NCBI RefSeq assembly: GCF_000621605.1
Contig: NZ_JHXX01000001.1
Location: forward strand, 248,001-312,000
Origin: Butyrivibrio sp. MC2021
GTDB lineage: Bacteria; Bacillota; Clostridia; Lachnospirales; Lachnospiraceae
Direction: 5' to 3'
DNA: 64,000 bases
In this document: in pieces, positions 43,343 through 53,308 of the stretch
Position numbering within the stretch: the stretch's first letter is position 1
Layout: the number at the start of each line of letters is the position of its first letter
The notes under the pieces: generated by a model
Databases searched by the model: none
Told to the model about the DNA's origin: nothing
The model's input: the letters and a program-made list of their open reading frames with translations, nothing else
Made by a program: the position numbers and the translations under genes

Positions 43343-44869
43343 TCACTCAGAATCTGATTCTGAGGCTTCCTCAACCGATTCTTCAATCTCTTCTGTTTCG
43401 TCTTCCGCCTCTTCATCAGAAGCTTCGTCCGTAGCTTCTTCACTTACTGCAGCATTATCATCATTTATATATTTACTGGTTCCGCTCTCATCAACTACTG
43501 AAGCATCCAGGACAATGTAATCATAAACATTAAGACCATACATTGTGTTGGATTTTACAATCGAATATTCTTCGTTACTGTAAAGAATCCTGATCTGTCT
43601 GAAATCTGCATAGCCCTTGTTTATATTGTAAACGCCCACAAGAGTGTCTGTCCTGCTGACAACATACCTGTCATTGGAATCAGGTTTAATAAGGTTGTCA
43701 CCGGACCTGAGCTGCGAAGTATCTACATAATACTCTGTCTCAGTCTCATTATAGATCGAAAGGTTAACAAACTCAGAGGTTTCATTACCCTGTTCATCAT
43801 ACTTACTTCTGAGAACACCGGAAGTATTGTCGTTGTTCTTTATTACATAATCCTTGGGCAAAAGATAAAATGACTTGTTAACGATGGCTGAATTGGGAAT
43901 CTTAAGCCCTTTCTGATCCTCTGTGATAAGTTCAACACTAAGGAATCTGTCTCTGCAGAAAGTGATCATTGAGTTGGTGAAGGTAAATGCCACAAAGGTG
44001 TCGCCTTCATCATTGGTAAAGCTTGAAACCTTGCCCCAGGACTCATCCTGATTTTTGATAAATCTTATCTTTACATACTGAAGGTCAAGAAGTTCCTGAA
44101 CCTTCTTCTCATCATTTTCCTGAATGACAACAGACCACTCTTCATTCGTACAAAGCTTAAATACCGGATCTCCTGCCTTAACAAGATTGTTGTTTATAAG
44201 CTGGGTCTTCTCATAATCTGTTTGATCAAAATCAGACGCCTTAAGGTCCTGAAGTGTTTTCTCTTCGTAGCCGTCCACAGAATAAATAACTATACCTGTA
44301 TCAGGAGAATATTTATATCCGATGGAATTAAGCGCGCCTCCGGAATTGTTCAGGGACTGAATATTCTGAAGAATATTATTGTTAGAAAGCTTCTGTACCG
44401 TACCGTCAAGACTCACCTTAAAATCATATACGGTATAAAATGATTGATTATCAAATGTGGAATGAAAACTTACAATCTGGGATCGCAGCTCTGACATGTC
44501 ATTGTCAGAAAGAGAAGCCTCCTCTGTTCCCTGAGATTTAAGATAATCCAGAAGTTTACCGGATTCATCTACTGTGTATACCAGGTTGCCTACCGCAACT
44601 CTTCCGCCTTCTGAAGCGAAGTAATTGACATTGCCGGCGCTGTCACTTTCAATGATCTTCTCTTTTCTCAGAGCAATAGACTCATAGATATTGTTAGAAG
44701 AAAGAGATCCTTCCTTAACTTCGTAACCAATAATGTGATCCTTCCTCAAATAAGTCACAACACTGATAACCACATAGATGGCTATTACTATGAAAAATAT
44801 CATTCCAATGTTGAGATTATTTAAGTTTTTGGGATATTTAGTTATATTTCGGCCTGATTTATTTGCCAT
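43343..44869 (-). CDS. HlyD-like membrane fusion protein
   Basis: The 508-residue product has a short cytoplasmic N-terminus, one membrane segment (about 23-40) and an extracytoplasmic region. The latter contains a lipoyl-like hairpin (ASEGGRVAVGNLVYTVDE, about 82-100). A central helical region and a C-terminal beta part follow. The last 40 residues are very acidic (Glu/Asp/Ser-rich). Its layout fits the periplasmic-adaptor family, yet no transporter is adjacent. In Lachnospiraceae such a gene sits near sepF, so a cell-envelope role is possible. Confidence 0.75.
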   Translation of the reverse strand: MANKSGRNITKYPKNLNNLNIGMIFFIVIAIYVVISVVTYLRKDHIIGYEVKEGSLSSNNIYESIALRKEKIIESDSAGNVNYFASEGGRVAVGNLVYTVDESGKLLDYLKSQGTEEASLSDNDMSELRSQIVSFHSTFDNQSFYTVYDFKVSLDGTVQKLSNNNILQNIQSLNNSGGALNSIGYKYSPDTGIVIYSVDGYEEKTLQDLKASDFDQTDYEKTQLINNNLVKAGDPVFKLCTNEEWSVVIQENDEKKVQELLDLQYVKIRFIKNQDESWGKVSSFTNDEGDTFVAFTFTNSMITFCRDRFLSVELITEDQKGLKIPNSAIVNKSFYLLPKDYVIKNNDNTSGVLRSKYDEQGNETSEFVNLSIYNETETEYYVDTSQLRSGDNLIKPDSNDRYVVSRTDTLVGVYNINKGYADFRQIRILYSNEEYSIVKSNTMYGLNVYDYIVLDASVVDESGTSKYINDDNAAVSEEATDEASDEEAEDETEEIEESVEEASESDSE

Positions 44870-44918
44870 TACCCAATCCTTTTTTCATATAACGAGGTAT
44901 CCCCGTTACTCCTCATAA

Positions 44919-44947
44919 GATAAGCCGCGGCAATTCCGCGGCTTATC
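44919..44947. terminator. Strong perfect hairpin upstream of the HlyD-like gene
   Basis: GATAAGCCGCGG (44919-44930) and CCGCGGCTTATC (44936-44947) form a perfect 12-pair stem with a five-base loop. It stands between two same-strand genes and has no clear T run, so it may be a terminator, an attenuator or an mRNA-stability element. A second smaller hairpin (AACG-AGG / CC-CGTT, about 44891-44907) follows. Confidence 0.5.
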
Positions 44948-44973
44948 AGAATAATCATATTAAATAGAATTCA

Positions 44974-45393
44974 TCAAAGAGATACAACAACCTTTGATTT
45001 AACAGCCTCAGGAAGCTCTGATTCATCCATAGAAACGCTAAGTACGAAGTCAATCTTGAACTGCTCACTAATCTTTTCAAGCTTTTCGACTGTTTCAGTC
45101 ATGTCCTTATCTTCGAGACAAGCGATCTTAAGGAAACTGTCGAAATACATCTGCTGGAGATCATGGTCCTGAGAAATAATACCACTTACGAATCCGATGA
45201 ACTCATCGGGGTTTGAAATCATAAAATCAGAAACTACTATAAGACGAATTTTGTTGTTTAATTCATACATATGCTTAGTGTTCTTATCTAAGAAAGCAAC
45301 ACTGCCGAGTACGTTCTTAACCTCGGTATTAACCCTGTCCAATAAGCATTTGGTCTTTCCTTTTCCCTTTTTCCCAACTATTAACTGAACCAT
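44974..45393 (-). CDS. Small P-loop protein of unknown function
   Basis: The 139-residue product starts VQLIVGKKGKGKTKCLLDRV, a Walker A loop right at the N-terminus. It also has hydrophobic strands (IRLIVVSDFM, IDFVLSVSMD) that could form a compact nucleotide-binding fold. There is no clear Walker B and no partner domain. ATG 45393 is preferred because GGAGGG precedes it by seven bases. A strong promoter lies 42 bases upstream. I do not recognise a specific family. Confidence 0.7.
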   Translation of the reverse strand: MVQLIVGKKGKGKTKCLLDRVNTEVKNVLGSVAFLDKNTKHMYELNNKIRLIVVSDFMISNPDEFIGFVSGIISQDHDLQQMYFDSFLKIACLEDKDMTETVEKLEKISEQFKIDFVLSVSMDESELPEAVKSKVVVSL

Positions 45394-45434
45394 TGGCATA
45401 CCCTCCATCAAGTAAAGATTTAATTGATGTATTA

Positions 45435-45463
45435 ATTATAAGTTATGCAGGTACAAAAGACAA
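45435..45463 (-). promoter_or_regulatory. Predicted promoter of the small P-loop gene
   Basis: On the minus strand TTGTCT (45458-45463) and a perfect TATAAT (45435-45440) are 17 bases apart, about 42 bases before the start codon. Confidence 0.72.
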
Positions 45464-45540
45464 CCTAAAATAAAGAATTATTAAATTAAAACAAATGTTA
45501 TTAAATTTCTATAAAAACCGCTGAAAATGCAGTATCCATG

Positions 45541-46503
45541 CTACTTTGTGATAACCGACAACAGCTGTGACATGTCTGTGTAAAGGGTTCCGCTGTCACT
45601 GTCTCTCATAATAACGGCTATATACGGATTTCCGCTTGTATCCCTTGCCAAAAGTATCAGACAGTGGCCTGCAGCCTGGGTTGTACCGGTCTTTCCTCCA
45701 ATAACTGTAACGCCGGAGGGCGCAGTACTTTTCCCTGCAAGATATCCGTTAGTGGTGCTGACAGACACTTCTTTGACTCCGCCTGCAGAATCAAGATATG
45801 TGGTATTGTATTCTGTCATATTTATGATCTCGCTGAAGGTGTCATATTCCATGGCAGCATTGAAAATCAGATACATATCATAGGCTGTTACATAATGCTC
45901 TTCCGCTGTCAGTCCGTGAGGATTGACGAAATGTGACTTCGTTGCTCCAAGCTTTTTGGCCTCTGTATTCATAAGCTCCACGAAGCCATCTATGGAACCT
46001 GAAATATTAGATGCTATCAAGTTGGCAACATCATTGGCTGAATAAATAAGAAGAACACGAAGCGCCTGATCCAGAGTCATTCTGTCGCCCTGTTTTAAGC
46101 CTATTTTCTGAGCTCCGCTCTCGGTTACGCCCACATCACTTCCGGCCACCAGAACCTGATCCAGACTTCCGTATTTCAGGGCACAATAAGCGGTCATGAC
46201 CTTAGTAAGACTGGCGGGCATGACCTGCTGATTTACATTTAAAGCATATAAAGTTTCTTTGTTTTTGAGATCAAAAAGACCTGCGCTGAGACTGTCATCC
46301 AGGGCCAGATCAGCTTCGGTTATGTCAGAATTGACAACACAAATATCTGAGGCATAGGTAGGATAAAGAAGACTCTGCCTGTTTCCGGCCTCAGATGAAT
46401 CAAGTGTGTATTTGGATGAATATGGAAATCCGGAACAACCGGATACAGATACACAAACAGCTAAGCTTAAAAGTAAGGCTGTAAGCTTATTTATACATTT
46501 CAC
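45541..46503 (-). CDS. D-alanyl-D-alanine carboxypeptidase lipoprotein (peptidase S11)
   Basis: The 320-residue enzyme trims peptidoglycan stem peptides. It has a lipoprotein signal (SVSGC lipobox near residue 24) and the three active-site motifs SLTK (MPASLTKVM), SAN (IYSANDVAN) and KTG (GGKTGTT). GTG 46503 gives a clean signal peptide. An in-frame ATG at 46527 would overlap mgsA more and add charged residues; the ribosome site is weak for both. The gene overlaps the end of mgsA, so it is probably the last gene of the mre-mrdA-rodA transcript. Confidence 0.88.
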   Translation of the reverse strand: MKCINKLTALLLSLAVCVSVSGCSGFPYSSKYTLDSSEAGNRQSLLYPTYASDICVVNSDITEADLALDDSLSAGLFDLKNKETLYALNVNQQVMPASLTKVMTAYCALKYGSLDQVLVAGSDVGVTESGAQKIGLKQGDRMTLDQALRVLLIYSANDVANLIASNISGSIDGFVELMNTEAKKLGATKSHFVNPHGLTAEEHYVTAYDMYLIFNAAMEYDTFSEIINMTEYNTTYLDSAGGVKEVSVSTTNGYLAGKSTAPSGVTVIGGKTGTTQAAGHCLILLARDTSGNPYIAVIMRDSDSGTLYTDMSQLLSVITK

Positions 46504-46882
46504 GCCACTCAAGATCTCCCCTGTCAAGTGATTTAATCAGTAGTTCAGCAGATGCAAGGTTAGTTGCGACAGGAATATTATGCATGTCACAAAGTGTCAT
46601 AACATTATTGATATCAGGCTCATGGGACTTAACAGTTAAGGGATCTCTAAGGAAAATAACAAGATCGATCTCATTATGTTCGATAGCTGCTCCCAATTGC
46701 TGAGAACCTCCCAGATGTCCTGCAAGATACTTGTGTACTGAAAGATTGGTTACTTCTTCTATAAGTCTTCCTGTAGTTCCTGTTGCAAACAGATCATTCT
46801 TACTGAGAATTCCTCTGTATGCAATACAGAAATTTTGCATAAGTCTCTTTTTAGCGTCATGTGCTATAAGTGCGATGTTCAT
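46487..46882 (-). CDS. mgsA: Methylglyoxal synthase
   Basis: MgsA turns dihydroxyacetone phosphate into methylglyoxal, a phosphate-starvation and overflow bypass of glycolysis. The 131-residue protein has the catalytic-region aspartates in LIAHDAKK and VIFLRDPL, the phosphate loop GTTGR, and [11 protein letters not shown] near the middle. ATG 46882 has GGAGGG nine bases upstream. A longer frame from 46930 would overlap rodA heavily. It follows rodA, an arrangement I recall from other Lachnospiraceae. Confidence 0.93.
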   Translation of the reverse strand: MNIALIAHDAKKRLMQNFCIAYRGILSKNDLFATGTTGRLIEEVTNLSVHKYLAGHLGGSQQLGAAIEHNEIDLVIFLRDPLTVKSHEPDINNVMTLCDMHNIPVATNLASAELLIKSLDRGDLEWREMYK

Positions 46883-46886
46883 TAAC

Positions 46887-48011
46887 TTACACCCTCCCCA
46901 GGTTATATTTATTACTCTGCAGCCTGACATTTAGTACAAATCCTATGCCCATATAAACAGAAAGAAGCGACGTCAGGCCGTAACTTACGAAAGGAAGAGG
47001 AATTCCGGTGTTGGGTATTACCCCCGTCGCAACACCGATATTGATAAATCCCTGAAATCCGATCCAAGCTCCTACACCGGCTGCAATAATCTCGCCGGCT
47101 CTGTCTTTGGCTTTTAAGGATATCAAAAAGCATTTCACTGCAATGCAAAGTATAAGCAAAACTACAATAAAAGCACCGAGGAAACCAAATTCCTCGCCTA
47201 TTACTGTAAAAATAAAGTCTGTCTGGGACTCTGAAATGAATCCGCCGTTAAGAACCGAACTGATCTCGTTGGTATTGTAGCCCTTACCGTACAACTGTCC
47301 GGAACCTATGGCCATCATGGAGTTGATAGTCTGATAAGCCTCTGAATTGGCATAATCTTCAGGATGCAGCCAAGCCAGAATACGTCTTTGCTGGTAGGGC
47401 TCAAGGAGACTGCTCTCTCCCTGAACTGCATTATATATAACAAACAAAACCGTTGGTATCGATACTGTAAGAACAGCCACTACAAGCTTCCAGTTGATTC
47501 CTGCTATAAACATGATAACGCTGAAGATCGTCATGACCATAATACATGTAGAAAGGTCAGGCTGGCTTGCTATAAGACCCAAAGGGACAGCTAAAAGCAC
47601 AAGGCAGATTAAAACAAACCCAAAGTACTTAACTTTATCTTTATATTTCATAATAAACTGAGCAAAAAATAAAATCAATAATATTTTGGCGGTCTCCGAT
47701 GGCTGGAAAGTGATTCCCAAAATGTTGATCCATCGCTGCGCACCGTTGGTGCTGCTACCCAAGGGCGACTTTACAAGAGCAAGAAGTGCCACGTTAACTA
47801 TATAAAATGGTATATAAAGCTTAATCAGGAATGTGTAATCAAGAAGTGAAATAAATACCATCAGAAATATTCCGCCGGCAAGTCCCGCAATCTGCTTATT
47901 AACAAAAGTAGGCTGCGCGGAGCTTATGGCGAATATTCCGATTATGGTAAGAGCTATGGACATCACCGCAAGGGCGAAGTCATAATCAATTATCCTGTAC
48001 TTCTTAATCAT
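46887..48011 (-). CDS. rodA: Rod-shape peptidoglycan glycosyltransferase RodA (SEDS family)
   Basis: RodA polymerises glycan strands for cell elongation together with PBP2. The 374-residue membrane protein has about ten hydrophobic segments. The SEDS signatures are [26 protein letters not shown] and the C-terminal [17 protein letters not shown]. It lies 28 bases after mrdA, the classic pair. Confidence 0.95.
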   Translation of the reverse strand: MIKKYRIIDYDFALAVMSIALTIIGIFAISSAQPTFVNKQIAGLAGGIFLMVFISLLDYTFLIKLYIPFYIVNVALLALVKSPLGSSTNGAQRWINILGITFQPSETAKILLILFFAQFIMKYKDKVKYFGFVLICLVLLAVPLGLIASQPDLSTCIMVMTIFSVIMFIAGINWKLVVAVLTVSIPTVLFVIYNAVQGESSLLEPYQQRRILAWLHPEDYANSEAYQTINSMMAIGSGQLYGKGYNTNEISSVLNGGFISESQTDFIFTVIGEEFGFLGAFIVVLLILCIAVKCFLISLKAKDRAGEIIAAGVGAWIGFQGFINIGVATGVIPNTGIPLPFVSYGLTSLLSVYMGIGFVLNVRLQSNKYNLGRV

Positions 48012-48039
48012 AAAAAAGTTCCTTTAAAAATATTTACAA

Positions 48040-50928
48040 TTAGTCTGCGTTTATAGCACCATCCTGCAGCGTCTGAGCTGTTCCGGATATGATCTCATCT
48101 TCATCAAGAAGATCAAAGTAATAAACCAGGGCATCCTTGGTAATCTGAGCTGCATAGCTTGATGTATAACCGTTGGCAATACGTGTGGCTATAGCAATTT
48201 CAGGTTTCTCATAGGGCGCATAGCAAACAAAAAGTGAATGGTTAGGTCTGTTACTGGATTCCTGAGCTGTACCTGTTTTTCCTGCAACATTTACACCAAG
48301 ATTATTGTAATATGCCTTATCCTGAACAACCTGTCTCATGCCAAGATGTATTGCATTCCAGTATGAATCAGGCATTTCAATGGTGCTTCTTATTTCAGCG
48401 GAATTCTCTTCCAAAAGATTGCCGCCGGAGTCTGTTGTCTTATCGATAAGCGTAAGGTTATAACAGGTTCCACTGTTGGCAACCGTAGTTACATATCTTG
48501 CAAGGCCCACAGTTGTATAAGCCTGGTTACCCTGACCGATGGCAGATCTTACTGAGTCCTGATTGGAAACCTGAGGCTCTGATTCAGCTATCTCAATTCC
48601 GGACTTTTCTGTAAGGCCATAAAGATCGGCATATTTAGCCAGTTTCTCAAGGCCAAGGTCAGAATAGTATTTATCTCCCTGTATACCAAGTCTGTAACCC
48701 ACTTCGTAAAAGAATACGTTACAGGAATTACGTATACCGCCGGAAACATTAAGTCCACCATGGCCTCTGGGATAGATCCAGCAGCGAGGCGGATGATCAA
48801 GTTTATCAAAGATACCGCCGCAATATATGATGGAATCCAGGCCTATAACACCTTCATTAAGTCCCGCTGTGGAGGATACCATCTTAAATGTTGAACCCGG
48901 CGCTGTCTTCTGCTGAGTAGCGTAGTTATAAAGCGGATTGGATTTATCGCTTCTAAGCTTTGAATAATAAGCCGCATCAACACCATTGGCCATCATATTG
49001 TTGTCATAGCCGGGATATGAAACAAGAGCAAGAACATCTCCTGTGTTAACATCCGTAATGACCATGGATCCGGTACAAGGATCCAGAGCCAGCTGAGCAG
49101 GTGTAATATCAAGCTTTTCGATTCTGTTTATCATGAAACTGTAGGCTGTTTCTCCGCCTCTTTGCCAGAGAGAAAGCTCTGTTTCATCAAGAGTTACCGC
49201 TTCCTGCTCCAAAAGTACTTCGCAGACCTGAGTTCCACTGATATATCCGTCCAAAAGAAGGTATTTGTACATTCTTGTCTGGAAATCAAAATCCTTTTCC
49301 AAAACCTTGATTGTAAAATTTACTATCTGATTAAAGATCTGCTCTGAGTCAGCATACTGGTTGTCAATCTCAAGCTTTGAAACATCGATCCAGTTCATGG
49401 CAATTGCATACTTAAGGTATTCCGCCAGGGAAATGGTTTCTTCCGTTGTCCAGGCAATGTACATCTCATCTTCCCTGTCAACCTTGGATGTATCAAGAAT
49501 ACCCTTGGAGTATAGCATTGCAGCTATATGGCTCATGTACCACTGATATTCCTTGGATAATTTGTCGTAGGATGTCTCTTTTTCAGTAAGTTCAGTCCTT
49601 ATCTGTGCCAGAACATTTTCATTCTTTTCCAAAAATGCGGCATAAACGGCCTTTTCATTGTCCTTGGCATCACTTGCTGATAAATGATTGATGTTAATGA
49701 CATCATTATCGAACATAGCAAAATAAACATCATATATAGGAATAACAATATTGCTTGAGCTGGATGTTGAAGTATAGGTGTAGGTCTTTACATTCTGAAT
49801 CTTAGACACCAGAATACCTGCAAGAGATTGCTCTATGATATTGTAGCAGGCCTCAGTAAGGTCCTTATCAATTGTCAGATAAACATCATTACCTGCAACG
49901 GAATCAACATAGTTACTGGTCTCTATAACCTGTCCCGTATTATCTACATAGACTGTTTCAGAGCCTTTTTTGCCCTGAAGGACACTTTCCATTGCCTGCT
50001 CTATGCCGGATTTACCGACAGTATCGTTTATTCCGTATGAGGAATTAGTCAAAAGAAGTTCAGAGAGTTCTTCTTCAGAAACCTTACCTGTATAGCCTAG
50101 AACCTGTGAAAAATAAACGGAATCAACATATTTACGGGCTGTGCTCTCATTTATAGAGACACCTGTAAGGATCTCAGCATTCTCCATAACATCAGCCACA
50201 GTTTTGTCACTAACATCAGATGCCACAGTGGTATCAATATACTTCTGGAAGGAATTTGCACTCATATTGAATCTGACAGTCAGAATCTTCAGAGCTCTGT
50301 CAGGAGTGTATCCAAGCCTTGGAGTAAAAGTAGAATTATCATCCTCTACTTCATTGGAACCAATTCCAAAGGATTTGCACAAATCGTCAACAACTTCCGT
50401 AGCGGATTTGGTTTTTTCCTCGTATTTCAGATCATTTATTGAGGCATGTCCGTAAACATCCGCAAGAAAACGAAGAAGCGAATTGCCCTCTACTGTAAAT
50501 TCATAGTTGCCGCTGTCATTAATAATTATGTCAAAATCCTGATCAACGCTGTCGCCGTTTTTCTCAATGATATCTATAAGATTATTGAGAGTTTCGTTGA
50601 TCCTCTTATTCTTGCCTGCACCGGATTTATAAACATCTTCTATGGTAACTGAATTAGCCAGCTCATTATAAGCAAGAATATTCCCGTTTCTGTCATAGAT
50701 GTTACCTCTGGCAGCAGGAATACTTTTCTCTTTCTTGATGCGCAGCTTAAATGAATCCAGATAATACTCACCACTTATTATCTGCAGCGAAAAAAGTCTA
50801 TAGATCATGATTGATGCAAGCACAATCAGAACTCCACAGACCATTACTGCTCTAGAAGTTATGAATTTAACAAAACTTTCTTTAAATTCATCAAACAAAT
50901 TTTTTAGCTTCCTTTTCTTCCTTCTCAT
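48040..50928 (-). CDS. mrdA: Penicillin-binding protein 2 (elongation transpeptidase)
   Basis: This class B PBP cross-links peptidoglycan during elongation. The 962-residue protein has one membrane segment (about 28-50), a dimerisation domain (SIPAARGNIYDRNG) and the transpeptidase domain with STFK (GSTFKMVS), SCN (RNSCNVFF) and KTG (GKTGTAQES). It is longer than the E. coli enzyme (about 630) because of a large middle insert around residues 380-600. ATG 50928 overlaps mreD by about 38 bases. A TTG at 50898 with AAGGAAG upstream is an alternative. Confidence 0.94.
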   Translation of the reverse strand: MRRKKRKLKNLFDEFKESFVKFITSRAVMVCGVLIVLASIMIYRLFSLQIISGEYYLDSFKLRIKKEKSIPAARGNIYDRNGNILAYNELANSVTIEDVYKSGAGKNKRINETLNNLIDIIEKNGDSVDQDFDIIINDSGNYEFTVEGNSLLRFLADVYGHASINDLKYEEKTKSATEVVDDLCKSFGIGSNEVEDDNSTFTPRLGYTPDRALKILTVRFNMSANSFQKYIDTTVASDVSDKTVADVMENAEILTGVSINESTARKYVDSVYFSQVLGYTGKVSEEELSELLLTNSSYGINDTVGKSGIEQAMESVLQGKKGSETVYVDNTGQVIETSNYVDSVAGNDVYLTIDKDLTEACYNIIEQSLAGILVSKIQNVKTYTYTSTSSSSNIVIPIYDVYFAMFDNDVININHLSASDAKDNEKAVYAAFLEKNENVLAQIRTELTEKETSYDKLSKEYQWYMSHIAAMLYSKGILDTSKVDREDEMYIAWTTEETISLAEYLKYAIAMNWIDVSKLEIDNQYADSEQIFNQIVNFTIKVLEKDFDFQTRMYKYLLLDGYISGTQVCEVLLEQEAVTLDETELSLWQRGGETAYSFMINRIEKLDITPAQLALDPCTGSMVITDVNTGDVLALVSYPGYDNNMMANGVDAAYYSKLRSDKSNPLYNYATQQKTAPGSTFKMVSSTAGLNEGVIGLDSIIYCGGIFDKLDHPPRCWIYPRGHGGLNVSGGIRNSCNVFFYEVGYRLGIQGDKYYSDLGLEKLAKYADLYGLTEKSGIEIAESEPQVSNQDSVRSAIGQGNQAYTTVGLARYVTTVANSGTCYNLTLIDKTTDSGGNLLEENSAEIRSTIEMPDSYWNAIHLGMRQVVQDKAYYNNLGVNVAGKTGTAQESSNRPNHSLFVCYAPYEKPEIAIATRIANGYTSSYAAQITKDALVYYFDLLDEDEIISGTAQTLQDGAINAD

Positions 50929-51415
50929 CAATGCGATTATTTATCTGCAGAATTAAAGGATAATAAAAAATTGCGATTACCGCTGTATATACCATTTCGG
51001 GAATGATCACATTCAGCATGTAATATCCCAGATTGAATTTGGTCCTGAACAGGAACATAAGCACGTAGCATACAAATCCAAAAACAAAATCAGAAATTGT
51101 TATAAAAACAATAGGGATTGCCAAATTCTGTGAGAAGAATATCTCATGGAATTTGCCCACAACAAAGCCTATGTACATGTAAATAAGGGCAAAAAATCCT
51201 ATATAAGTTCCAAAAAACACATCAACAAGAAGGCCACAGAAGAAACCACATATAAGGCCTTCTCTGTCGCCTTTTATAAATGCTGTCGCAGATGTCAGTA
51301 TCATCAGAAGATTCGGAGCTATATCGCCGAAATCCAGCACTCTGAATACTGTGGTCTGCAAAATAAAAGAAACAATTATTAAGATGAAGTTTGTAAGTAC
51401 TCTTCTGATATTCAT
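50891..51415 (-). CDS. mreD: Rod-shape determining protein MreD
   Basis: MreD is an integral membrane component of the elongation complex. The 174-residue product has five or six hydrophobic segments and the family features RVLDFGDIAPNLLMIL and GFFCGLLVDVFFGTYIG. It lies between mreC and mrdA, which it overlaps. The charged C-terminus (DEKEEKEAKKFV) is encoded within that overlap. Confidence 0.92.
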   Translation of the reverse strand: MNIRRVLTNFILIIVSFILQTTVFRVLDFGDIAPNLLMILTSATAFIKGDREGLICGFFCGLLVDVFFGTYIGFFALIYMYIGFVVGKFHEIFFSQNLAIPIVFITISDFVFGFVCYVLMFLFRTKFNLGYYMLNVIIPEMVYTAVIAIFYYPLILQINNRIDEKEEKEAKKFV

Positions 51416-51424
51416 CCAAAACCC

Positions 51425-52294
51425 TTATTCTGTAACATTCTTCTTGAGTTCAAGAATTACAAGGACTTCATTCATATGTTCAAAGTCTACGGCCGGGGTC
51501 AGTGTTCCAGACTTGGTCAGGTTATTGGAGTCGTCGTCCAATGTAGAAATATAACCGATCAGTATTCCCGGAAGATATTTATCACTGATATTTGATGTTA
51601 CTATCTTGTCACCCACTTTAACCTTATCCGCGTCATCTACAAGTTTGGAGAAATTGATAAAGCCCTGCCTGTATAGTTCCAGGTCTCCCGTGACAATAAG
51701 GTTATCGGAAGAAGAAAGAACCATTCCGGAAACAGCGGAATTATCAGCAATTATAGACTGAACCTTCGCCCAATCGGGACCTACGTCCATAACTCTTCCT
51801 ACAAGTCCGGCTCCGGCAATAACATTCATATCAACAGCAATGCCGTCGTCGCTGCCCTTATCGATAACAAATGAGTAATACCAGTTACCGGCATCCTTGG
51901 CAATAATCCTAGCCCCGGTCTTTTTGTAATTTTCATATTGAGCATCCAGCGCATATAATTCCCTAAGCTCAGTCAGCTCGTATTTTTCCTGCTCCAGATT
52001 GGTATTAGCTATAGTAAGTTCATCGATCTGCTTTTTCAGACTTTCATTTTCAGAAAGAAGCTGGGTAATGGAGGATAATCTGTCTCCTGACTGTTTAAGG
52101 AATGATCCCACCGTGGTTATGCCCTTTTGAAAAGGCACAATAAAAATACCTGTAAACGAATTCAGCGGTCCGGTAAACAGGTTGGTATTAAAGGTAATGA
52201 CGATCATTCCTGTACATACAATTGTTAAAATAAAGAGGAGATATTTACTTGGCAGAGTAAATTTTTCTCCTCTTCTCTTGATAATGGGACTCAT
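51425..52294 (-). CDS. mreC: Rod-shape determining protein MreC
   Basis: MreC links the cytoplasmic MreB filaments to PBP2 outside the membrane. The 289-residue protein has a membrane segment (about 18-38), a coiled coil (about 70-110, LLSENESLKKQIDELTIANT) and a beta-rich periplasmic-type domain (ARIIAKDAGNWYYSFVIDKG, NSAVSGMV). It overlaps the mreB stop by one base. Confidence 0.94.
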   Translation of the reverse strand: MSPIIKRRGEKFTLPSKYLLFILTIVCTGMIVITFNTNLFTGPLNSFTGIFIVPFQKGITTVGSFLKQSGDRLSSITQLLSENESLKKQIDELTIANTNLEQEKYELTELRELYALDAQYENYKKTGARIIAKDAGNWYYSFVIDKGSDDGIAVDMNVIAGAGLVGRVMDVGPDWAKVQSIIADNSAVSGMVLSSSDNLIVTGDLELYRQGFINFSKLVDDADKVKVGDKIVTSNISDKYLPGILIGYISTLDDDSNNLTKSGTLTPAVDFEHMNEVLVILELKKNVTE

Positions 52295-53298
52295 TATTTA
52301 TCCTCTTCAATTCCATATGCAAGAGCTTTATACTGGTCTTCCCTGATGATTTTGGCAAGACCGAGAGCGCCTGAACCGATAGGATTCTCAGCGATATTAA
52401 CATTAAGTCCTACACCGTTTGAAAGTCTCTGGGCCAGGTGGCATACCTGTGATGCTCCGCCGGTGAGATAAAGTCCATGCTTGAAGATATCAGCAGCAAG
52501 CTCCGGTGGTGTCTTCTCAAGAGCAGCCTTGATATTGTCAAGGATCACGTCAAAGTTCTCGATAAGTGCCTGGTTAAGCAGATCTGTAGGGATTTTTCTC
52601 TCTACAGGAAGTCCGGTTACGATATCTCTTCCGTAAACAACAGCTTCTTTTCCTTCCTTCTCAAGCTCCTTAAGAGAGATCTTAACATTCTCAGATGTCT
52701 TCTCACCGATAAGAAGACCAAACTCCTTACGGATAACGTTTCTGATGGACTCGTCAAACTTCTTGCCGCCTACCTTGATAAGCTTACTTACAACGATACC
52801 TCTAAGAGAAAGAATAGAAATCTCGGTTGTGTCATATCCAACGTTAACAACAAGAACACCCTGAGAATTCATAACATCGATATTCATGCCCAGGCCGTCT
52901 GCCAGAGGCTTCTTAACCATCATGATCTTTTTGGCCTTGATTCCGGCGTCATTGATAAGATCATGGAAAGCTCTTCTCTCAACTTCTGTAACATCCTTGG
53001 GAACTGTGATATAAACCTCACAGGGCTTAACATTTCCCTTCATTTGATCTGTAAGAAAAAGCTTAACAAGAGTCTCCATATGCTCGATATCAGCGATAAC
53101 ACCACTGTTCAAAGGATATGTGATCTTGATCTTGTCAGGAGCCTTCTCATACATTTCATATGCAGAATTGCCATATGCGAAAACATTGGTCTTGTTCTCG
53201 ATAGCAATCATATTCTTTTCAACAGTAAGATTGTCCTCATCTCTGTTGTAAATCTTGATATTGCTGGTTCCAAGGTCGATTCCGAAAATATTAGCCAA
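52294..53298 (-). CDS. mreB: MreB-family actin-like protein
   Basis: MreB forms filaments that guide cell-wall synthesis along the rod. The 334-residue protein has the actin-fold motifs FGIDLGTSNIKIY (phosphate 1), VLVVNVGYDTTEISIL (phosphate 2) and LYLTGGASQV (adenosine). The N-terminal third is more diverged than typical MreB, for example in VEKNMIAIENKTNVFAYG. Position directly before mreC and mreD supports the role. It is 10 bases after radC. Confidence 0.92.
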   Translation of the reverse strand: MANIFGIDLGTSNIKIYNRDEDNLTVEKNMIAIENKTNVFAYGNSAYEMYEKAPDKIKITYPLNSGVIADIEHMETLVKLFLTDQMKGNVKPCEVYITVPKDVTEVERRAFHDLINDAGIKAKKIMMVKKPLADGLGMNIDVMNSQGVLVVNVGYDTTEISILSLRGIVVSKLIKVGGKKFDESIRNVIRKEFGLLIGEKTSENVKISLKELEKEGKEAVVYGRDIVTGLPVERKIPTDLLNQALIENFDVILDNIKAALEKTPPELAADIFKHGLYLTGGASQVCHLAQRLSNGVGLNVNIAENPIGSGALGLAKIIREDQYKALAYGIEEDK

Positions 53299-53308
53299 AA
53301 CTTCCTCC

